From contig NZ_AUWY01000057.1 in assembly GCF_000447205.1 (NCBI RefSeq), positions 36,853 to 100,852 of the forward strand: a stretch of 64,000 bases of DNA. Direction: 5' to 3'. The stretch's first letter is position 1. The number at the start of each line of letters is the position of its first letter. Positions 59,446 through 64,000 of the stretch are shown here, piece after piece. Source of the DNA: Sphingobium ummariense RL-3 (GTDB taxonomy: Bacteria > Pseudomonadota > Alphaproteobacteria > Sphingomonadales > Sphingomonadaceae). A program made the position numbers and the translations under genes. The notes under the pieces are model-generated. The model was not told the DNA's origin, did not search any database, and saw only the letters and a list, made by a program, of their open reading frames with translations.

Positions 59446-60378
59446 CTAACGCGCATAGGCCGTGCCGGCAATCGCCCGCGCCATATCGCCCGCGTCGAAG
59501 GGACGCAGGTCCTCGATCTTCTCGCCCACGCCGATGGCATGGATCGGCAGGCGAAATTTCTCCGCCGCCGCGACCAGCACGCCGCCGCGCGCCGTGCCGT
59601 CCAGCTTGGTCATCACCAGCCCCGTCACCTGCGCGACGTCCTTGAAAACCTCGATCTGGCTCAACGCATTCTGTCCCGTGGTGGCATCCAGCACCAGCAC
59701 AACGTCGTGCGGCGCGGCCGGGTTCAATCGGCCCAGCACGCGGCGGATCTTGGCGAGCTCGTCCATCAGCTCGGTCTTGTTCTGCAGGCGGCCGGCGGTA
59801 TCGACGATCAGCACGTCGATGCCGGTCTCGGTTGCCTGCTTCACCGCGTCGAACACGATGCCCGCCGCGTCGCCGCCTTCCCGGCCCGCGACGATGGGAA
59901 TGCCCAGCCGTTCGGCCCAGACCCTGAGCTGCCCGATCGCCGCCGCGCGGAACGTGTCGCCCGCCGCCAGCATCACGCCATAGTCCTGCTCCAGGAACAG
60001 GTTGGCGAGCTTGGCGATGGTGGTGGTCTTGCCGGATCCGTTGACGCCGATCACCAGGATCACCTGCGGCCGCGGAAAGGCCTCGATCTCCAGCGGCCGG
60101 GCGACCGGCGCCAGCACCTTCTCGATCTCCTCGGCGATGATCTCGCGCAGATACTCCTCGGTCAGCTCGCGATTATAGCGTCCCTGCGCGAGCCGCTCGC
60201 GCACGCGCCCGGCCATGGCGGGGCCGAGGTCGCTGACGATCAGCGCTTCCTCGATCTCGTCGAGCGTCTGCTCGTCGAGCGCCGCCTTGGTGAAGAGGCC
60301 GGTGAGATTCTCGCCCAGCCGGTCGGACGTGCGCTTGAGCCCGCCGAACAGCCGATCGCGCCAGGATGTTTCAGCCAT
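59446..60378 (-). CDS. ftsY: Signal recognition particle receptor FtsY
   Basis: 310 residues. SRP-family GTPase docking ribosome-nascent chains at the membrane. N domain (LDEQTLDEIEEALIVSDLG), then G domain with G1 GVNGSGKTTTIAKLA, DTFRAAAIGQL, G3 DTAGRLQNK, G4 TKLDGTARGG and the closing GVGEKIEDLRPFD. The acidic A domain of E. coli FtsY is missing, as usual in alphaproteobacteria. Starts 15 bases after mtaB. Confidence 0.97.
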   Translation of the reverse strand: MAETSWRDRLFGGLKRTSDRLGENLTGLFTKAALDEQTLDEIEEALIVSDLGPAMAGRVRERLAQGRYNRELTEEYLREIIAEEIEKVLAPVARPLEIEAFPRPQVILVIGVNGSGKTTTIAKLANLFLEQDYGVMLAAGDTFRAAAIGQLRVWAERLGIPIVAGREGGDAAGIVFDAVKQATETGIDVLIVDTAGRLQNKTELMDELAKIRRVLGRLNPAAPHDVVLVLDATTGQNALSQIEVFKDVAQVTGLVMTKLDGTARGGVLVAAAEKFRLPIHAIGVGEKIEDLRPFDAGDMARAIAGTAYAR

Positions 60379-60393
60379 TGTTCGAAACCGTCA

Positions 60394-61764
60394 TCATGCC
60401 GCCTCTTGCGCGATCAGGACGCCATTCTCAAGCGCCGTGATGGTCGCGCGGACGATGGAGGAGGGCGGCCGGGGCGTCGGGAAGCGCACCGGGGCGAAAT
60501 TCTCCGCATGGCCGGCGGTGCCGCTGCGCTCGACCAGCACGGACTGCTCGGTGCCGACCAGCCCTTCGAGCCACGCCTGCCGCTGCGCCGCGCACGCCGC
60601 GCGCAGCCGTGCCGCGCGCGCCTTGACCGTCGCCCGGTCGACCTGCGGCATCCGCGCCGCCGGCGTTCCCGCGCGCGGCGAATAGGGGAAGACATGGCCG
60701 TGCACGATCGCGCATTCCTCGACCAGCCTCAGGCTGTTGCCGAACATCGCCTCGTCCTCGGTCGGGAAGCCGGCGATGATGTCGGCGCCGATGCTGATGT
60801 CCGGCCGGGCCGCCTTCAGCCGCTCGACGATGCGGATCGCGTCGGCGCGGGCATGGCGCCGCTTCATGCGTTTCAGGATCAGGTCGTCGCCCGCCTGCAG
60901 CGACAGGTGCAGGTGCGGCATGACGCGCGGCTCGTGCACGATCAGGTCGAACAGCCGCGCGTCGATCTCCACGCTGTCGATCGACGACAGGCGCAGGCGC
61001 GGCAGCGCCGGCACGGCCTTCAGGATGCGCTCCACCAGCAGGCCGAGCGACGGGCTGCCCGGCAGGTCGGGGCCGTAGCTGGTGACGTCGACGCCCGTCA
61101 GCACGATCTCTTGGTAGCCCGCCGCGACCAGCTCCCGCGCCTTGTCGATCACCGCGCCCGCGGGCACCGACCGGCTGTTCCCCCGCCCATAGGGGATGAT
61201 GCAGAAGGTGCAGCGATGGTCGCAGCCATTCTGCACCTCCAGGAATGCGCGCGCATGTTCGGCGAAGGCGGACGCCATGTGCGGCGCGGTTTCGCGCACC
61301 GCCATGATGTCGGAAACGCGGACTCTCTCGCCCGTCATCCCGGCGAAAGCCGGGATCCCGCTTCTTTCTCTCCGCGTCCTTTGCGCCTCCGCGTGCAGAC
61401 CGTTCAGTTCGCGCGGAGCCGCGGAGGACGCGGAGACATCCGAGTCCGGCCGTTGCCGCAACAACGAGGCATAGGACTCCGCCTCCATCTTCTCCCGGTT
61501 GCCGATCACGCCGTCGACCTCCGCCATCCCGGTGAAGGTTTCCGGCTCGGTCTGCGCCGCGCATCCCGTGACGATGATCCGCGCGTCGGGTCGCTCGCGC
61601 CGCGCCCGGCGGATCGCCTGACGGGTCTGACGCACGGCTTCGGAAGTGACGGCGCAGCTGTTGATGACGATGAGGTCGTCCTGCCCCGCCGCCATGCCGC
61701 GGATCGCCTCGCTTTCCGCGATGTTGAGGCGGCAGCCCATGGTAATGATGTCGGGTCCGCTCAT
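60394..61764 (-). CDS. mtaB: tRNA t6A37 methylthiotransferase MtaB with repeat-derived insert
   Basis: 456 residues. Radical-SAM enzyme converting t6A to ms2t6A at tRNA position 37. N-terminal UPF0004 cluster cysteines 11 (MGCRLN), 37 (NSCAVT) and 68 (TGCAAQ); radical-SAM CDHRCTFCIIPYGRG; C-terminal TRAM-like region. Residues about 110-145 (HAEAQRTRRERSGIPAFAGM) have no place in the family. They are the translation of two palindromic repeats (61331-61437) inserted in frame between the UPF0004 and radical-SAM domains. The frame is intact, so the enzyme probably still works. ATG 61764 starts just past the dapF stop. Confidence 0.93.
   Translation of the reverse strand: MSGPDIITMGCRLNIAESEAIRGMAAGQDDLIVINSCAVTSEAVRQTRQAIRRARRERPDARIIVTGCAAQTEPETFTGMAEVDGVIGNREKMEAESYASLLRQRPDSDVSASSAAPRELNGLHAEAQRTRRERSGIPAFAGMTGERVRVSDIMAVRETAPHMASAFAEHARAFLEVQNGCDHRCTFCIIPYGRGNSRSVPAGAVIDKARELVAAGYQEIVLTGVDVTSYGPDLPGSPSLGLLVERILKAVPALPRLRLSSIDSVEIDARLFDLIVHEPRVMPHLHLSLQAGDDLILKRMKRRHARADAIRIVERLKAARPDISIGADIIAGFPTEDEAMFGNSLRLVEECAIVHGHVFPYSPRAGTPAARMPQVDRATVKARAARLRAACAAQRQAWLEGLVGTEQSVLVERSGTAGHAENFAPVRFPTPRPPSSIVRATITALENGVLIAQEAA
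61331..61437. repeat. Two palindromic repeats inside mtaB
   Basis: Family B: CCCGTCATCCCGGCGAAAGC, then CGGGATCCCGCTTCTTTCT (hairpin with GAAA loop). Next to it a second type: CTCCGCGTCCTTTGCGCCTC at 61370 with its partner GCGGAGGACGCGGAG at about 61421-61435. Together about 107 bp, in frame within the coding sequence. Confidence 0.85.
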
Positions 61765-61765
61765 C

Positions 61766-62566
61766 CTAGAAGCGCGACCAGTCGGCCTCGCCGTCGAAGA
61801 CATGGGTGGCGGGCCCGGTCATGCGGATCGTCCCGCCCGGCGCCCAGTCGATCAGCAGGTCGCCGCCCGGCAGGCTGACCGTCACCGGCCCCGCCATCAT
61901 CCGGCGGCGGATCGCGGCGACGGCGGTGGCGCAGGCCCCGGTGCCGCAGGCACGGGTCAGCCCGGCGCCGCGCTCCCACACGACCAGGCGGATATGATTA
62001 TCGCCCACGACCTGCGCGAAATTGACGTTCACGCGCCGGGGGAAGAGCGGATCATGCTCGATCAGGGGGCCGAGGCGCTCGAAGTCCACGCCGTCCAGAT
62101 CGTCCAGGAAGAAGATGACATGCGGGTTGCCGACATTGACGGCGGCGGGCGCGGGCAGGTCTTCCCAGCTCACCGGCATGGCCGGCGTGTCCATGGCATA
62201 GGCGAGCGGGATCGCGTCCCATTCGAAGCGGGGCGCGCCCATATCGACGCTGGCGCCGCCGTCGACCGCCTTCGCGTCGAGCAGCCCCGCCTTCGTCTCG
62301 ATCGTCACGTCGCGCCCGACGAACAGCGGCACGCAGCGCGTCGCGTTGCCGCACGCCTCCACCTCGCTGCCGTCGGCGTTGAAGATGCGCATCGACACAT
62401 CGGCCTTGTCGGACTCGCCGATCAGGATCAGCTGGTCGCAGCCGATCCCGGCATGCCGGTCCGCGATCGCCTGCGCCCGCGCCTCCGTCATCCCGACCGC
62501 GTCCGCGCGCGCGTCGATCACGACGAAGTCGTTGCCCAGGCCATGCATCTTCGAAAAGCGTCCCAT
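61766..62566 (-). CDS. dapF: Diaminopimelate epimerase
   Basis: 266 residues. Interconverts LL- and meso-diaminopimelate for lysine and peptidoglycan. The two catalytic cysteines lie in EACGNATRC and TRACGTGACATAV. N-terminal signature FSKMHGLGNDFVVIDARAD. Ends WSRF. Head of the dapF-mtaB-ftsY-yciB run; the mtaB ATG is one base past its stop codon. Confidence 0.97.
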   Translation of the reverse strand: MGRFSKMHGLGNDFVVIDARADAVGMTEARAQAIADRHAGIGCDQLILIGESDKADVSMRIFNADGSEVEACGNATRCVPLFVGRDVTIETKAGLLDAKAVDGGASVDMGAPRFEWDAIPLAYAMDTPAMPVSWEDLPAPAAVNVGNPHVIFFLDDLDGVDFERLGPLIEHDPLFPRRVNVNFAQVVGDNHIRLVVWERGAGLTRACGTGACATAVAAIRRRMMAGPVTVSLPGGDLLIDWAPGGTIRMTGPATHVFDGEADWSRF

Positions 62567-62617
62567 GATGGGCGCGCATTTAGGGGATGGGCCGGCAAAA
62601 GACCAGTGGCGGGGCGC

Positions 62618-64000
62618 CTATGCGGCGACCGTGGCGCGATGCCGGCCATAGAAGGCATAGACCGCCAGCCCGATCGCGTTCCAGACCAGGCAGGCGAGGA
62701 TCGTTTTCATCGGCAGGCTGACGAACAGATAGGCGCATCCCGCCACCGCGCCGATCCCCACCGCCCAGGCGGCGGGCGTGCGGAACGGGCGCTTCATGTC
62801 GGGCGCGCGGCGGCGCAGCACCAGCAGGCAGACGCCCACCGCGGTGAAGGCGATCAGCGTGCCGGCATTGGCCAGCGCGGCGATCTCGTCGATCGGCAGG
62901 ACGCCCGCGATGATCGCCACCAGCACCGCCGTCACCGCCGTGATCCGCGCGGGCGTGCCGCGCCGGGAGATCCGCGCCAGCGATTGCGGCAGGAATCCGT
63001 CTCGCGCCATCACCAGGAAGATGCGGCTCTGGCCGTAGAGGAAGCCCAGCAGCACGGTCGGCAGCGCAATCACGGCGGCGATGGCCACGATCCGCGCGAC
63101 GCCGCCCTCGTTCATTTCCCGCAGGATCAGGGCCAGCGGCTCCGGGCTGTCGGCGAAGCGGGTGAAGGGCATGGCGCCCACAGCTGCCGCCGCGACGAGG
63201 ACGTAGATGAGCGTGCAGACGACCAGCGACCCGACGATGCCGATGGCGAGGTCGCGGTCCGGGTTCTTCGCCTCCTCCGCCGCGGTGGAGATCGCGTCGA
63301 AGCCGTAGAAAGCGAAGAAGATGATCGCCGCCGCCGCCATCACCCCGCGCTCCACCCCGTCCGGCCCCATATGCTTGGCGAAGCCAAAGGGCATGAAGGG
63401 TTCCAGATGCTGCGCGTCGAAGGCGGGCAGGGCATAGGCGACGAACAGGCTGAGCGTCACGATCTTGATGAGGACGAGGATGGTGTTGAGCCGTGCGCTC
63501 TCATGCGTCCCGAACATCAGCAGCCCGGCGACCACGGCGATGATGAAGATGGCGGGCAGGTTGATCAGGCCACCCAGTTCCGGCCCCCGCGTCAACGCCT
63601 CGGGAAAGCCGAGCGGCGTCAGCAGCGGCCCGGCATAGCCCGACCAGCCGACCGCCACGGTCGACACCACCAGCGAGTATTCCAGGATCAGGCTCCAGCC
63701 CACGACCCAGGCGATGCCTTCGCCCAGCACGACATAGGAATAGCTGTAGGCGCTGCCCGCCGCCGGCATCATCGTCGACAGCTCCGCATAGGCGAGCGCC
63801 GCGCAGGCGCAGATCGCGCCGGCGATGGCGAAGGAGAGCAGCACCGCCGGCCCCGCACGGTCGGCGCCCACGCCGATCAGCGTCAGGATGCCGGTGCCCA
63901 CGATCGCGCCGACGCCCAGCGCCAGCAGGTGCGGCCAGGACAGGGTGCGGGCCATGCGATGCGCGTCCTCCCGCGGCATCATGGCCTCCATCGGCTTGCG
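62618..64000 (-). CDS. APC-family amino acid permease (5' end beyond window)
   Basis: At least 460 residues with about twelve membrane helices. Helix 1 carries the APC substrate motif LALGVGAIVGTGILTLIGVG. Later segments include ELSTMMPAAGSAYSYSYVVL, IIFFAFYGFDAISTAAEEAK (typical of cationic amino-acid transporters) and IDEIAALANAGTLIAFTAVG. The frame is still open at the right edge and reads RKPM there, the conserved N-terminal basic segment of this family, so the true start lies a few codons outside the window. Substrate probably an amino acid; not assignable further. Confidence 0.9.
   Translation of the reverse strand, partial: RKPMEAMMPREDAHRMARTLSWPHLLALGVGAIVGTGILTLIGVGADRAGPAVLLSFAIAGAICACAALAYAELSTMMPAAGSAYSYSYVVLGEGIAWVVGWSLILEYSLVVSTVAVGWSGYAGPLLTPLGFPEALTRGPELGGLINLPAIFIIAVVAGLLMFGTHESARLNTILVLIKIVTLSLFVAYALPAFDAQHLEPFMPFGFAKHMGPDGVERGVMAAAAIIFFAFYGFDAISTAAEEAKNPDRDLAIGIVGSLVVCTLIYVLVAAAAVGAMPFTRFADSPEPLALILREMNEGGVARIVAIAAVIALPTVLLGFLYGQSRIFLVMARDGFLPQSLARISRRGTPARITAVTAVLVAIIAGVLPIDEIAALANAGTLIAFTAVGVCLLVLRRRAPDMKRPFRTPAAWAVGIGAVAGCAYLFVSLPMKTILACLVWNAIGLAVYAFYGRHRATVAA

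Noticed and set aside
59293..61878. 861-codon plus-strand frame opposite ftsY and mtaB
   Set aside because: Crosses two well-supported genes and two repeat regions; no recognisable domain.
1..64000. tRNA or rRNA genes
   Set aside because: No tRNA T-loop (GGTTCGAATC-type) in a cloverleaf context and no rRNA signature was seen on either strand by eye.

Overview
The window is GC-rich (mid-60s %) chromosomal DNA from an alphaproteobacterium, almost certainly a sphingomonad (Sphingomonadaceae). The evidence is gene order and protein style. There is a rpmH-rnpA-yidD-yidC-yihA block, RNase E next to an AMIN/amidase_3 gene, PBP1A followed by prfB, and tonB-exbB-exbD-exbD. A second conserved block is dapF-mtaB-ftsY-yciB, and DUF6456 sits beside an XRE regulator. 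Two families of palindromic intergenic repeats recur, one built on TTCGACAAGCTCAG and one on GTCATCCCGGCG. All functional calls are by motif recognition; no database search was run.

Layout. 1-10 kb: end of a possible phasin gene, clpS, a MASE1-PAS-GGDEF cyclase, a MerC-like protein with a possible zinc-regulator box, glpX, hom, and the TonB/ExbB/ExbD/ExbD energy-transduction operon closed by a clear terminator. 10-26 kb: a 2'-5' RNA ligase-like gene behind a LexA-type box, PhnA-like, yihA/yidC/yidD/rnpA/rpmH, a DsbA-like/M48 peptidase pair, rne, amidase, PBP1A, a DUF2147 protein and prfB. 26-31 kb: a lipoprotein methyltransferase, a PilZ protein, and a compact three-gene operon (exported HpcH/HpaI aldolase, exported beta-propeller, FMN-dependent hydroxy-acid dehydrogenase).

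30.6-39 kb is the accessory part, with surface-polysaccharide genes and clear decay. It holds a 57-codon remnant of a formylglycine-generating enzyme, a three-domain glycosyltransferase (GT2 + GT4 + DUF4214), and a dTDP-glucose 4,6-dehydratase gene (rfbB). rfbB is split by a complete 1,457-bp IS1182-type element with 20-bp inverted repeats and a 4-bp target duplication. Next come a PhyH dioxygenase, an orphan coding fragment of lower GC, a beta-sandwich protein and a phosphomannomutase-like gene.

39-64 kb: a shortened NasA-like molybdopterin protein lacking its C-terminal domain and Mo-ligand cysteine, a GT4 enzyme, a repressor/DUF6456 divergent pair, nudix-TPM-TPM-lemA, mscL, and a cheA-W-Y-B-R cluster. 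These are followed by an amidase_2 gene, the RNase P RNA gene (rnpB), a TPR/TonB-C protein, J-domain and thioredoxin-like ferredoxin genes, hemerythrin, sodB and a monooxygenase-fold protein. The window closes with yciB-ftsY-mtaB-dapF and the 3' part of an APC permease running off the right edge.

The most informative oddities are four. The IS insertion in rfbB can be undone on paper to a perfect 356-codon frame. Palindromic repeats lie inside the mtaB coding sequence and at the start of a TPM gene. The FGE remnant ends with a single-base frameshift. The operon of an exported aldolase, an exported propeller and a cytoplasmic dehydrogenase has no obvious textbook pathway.
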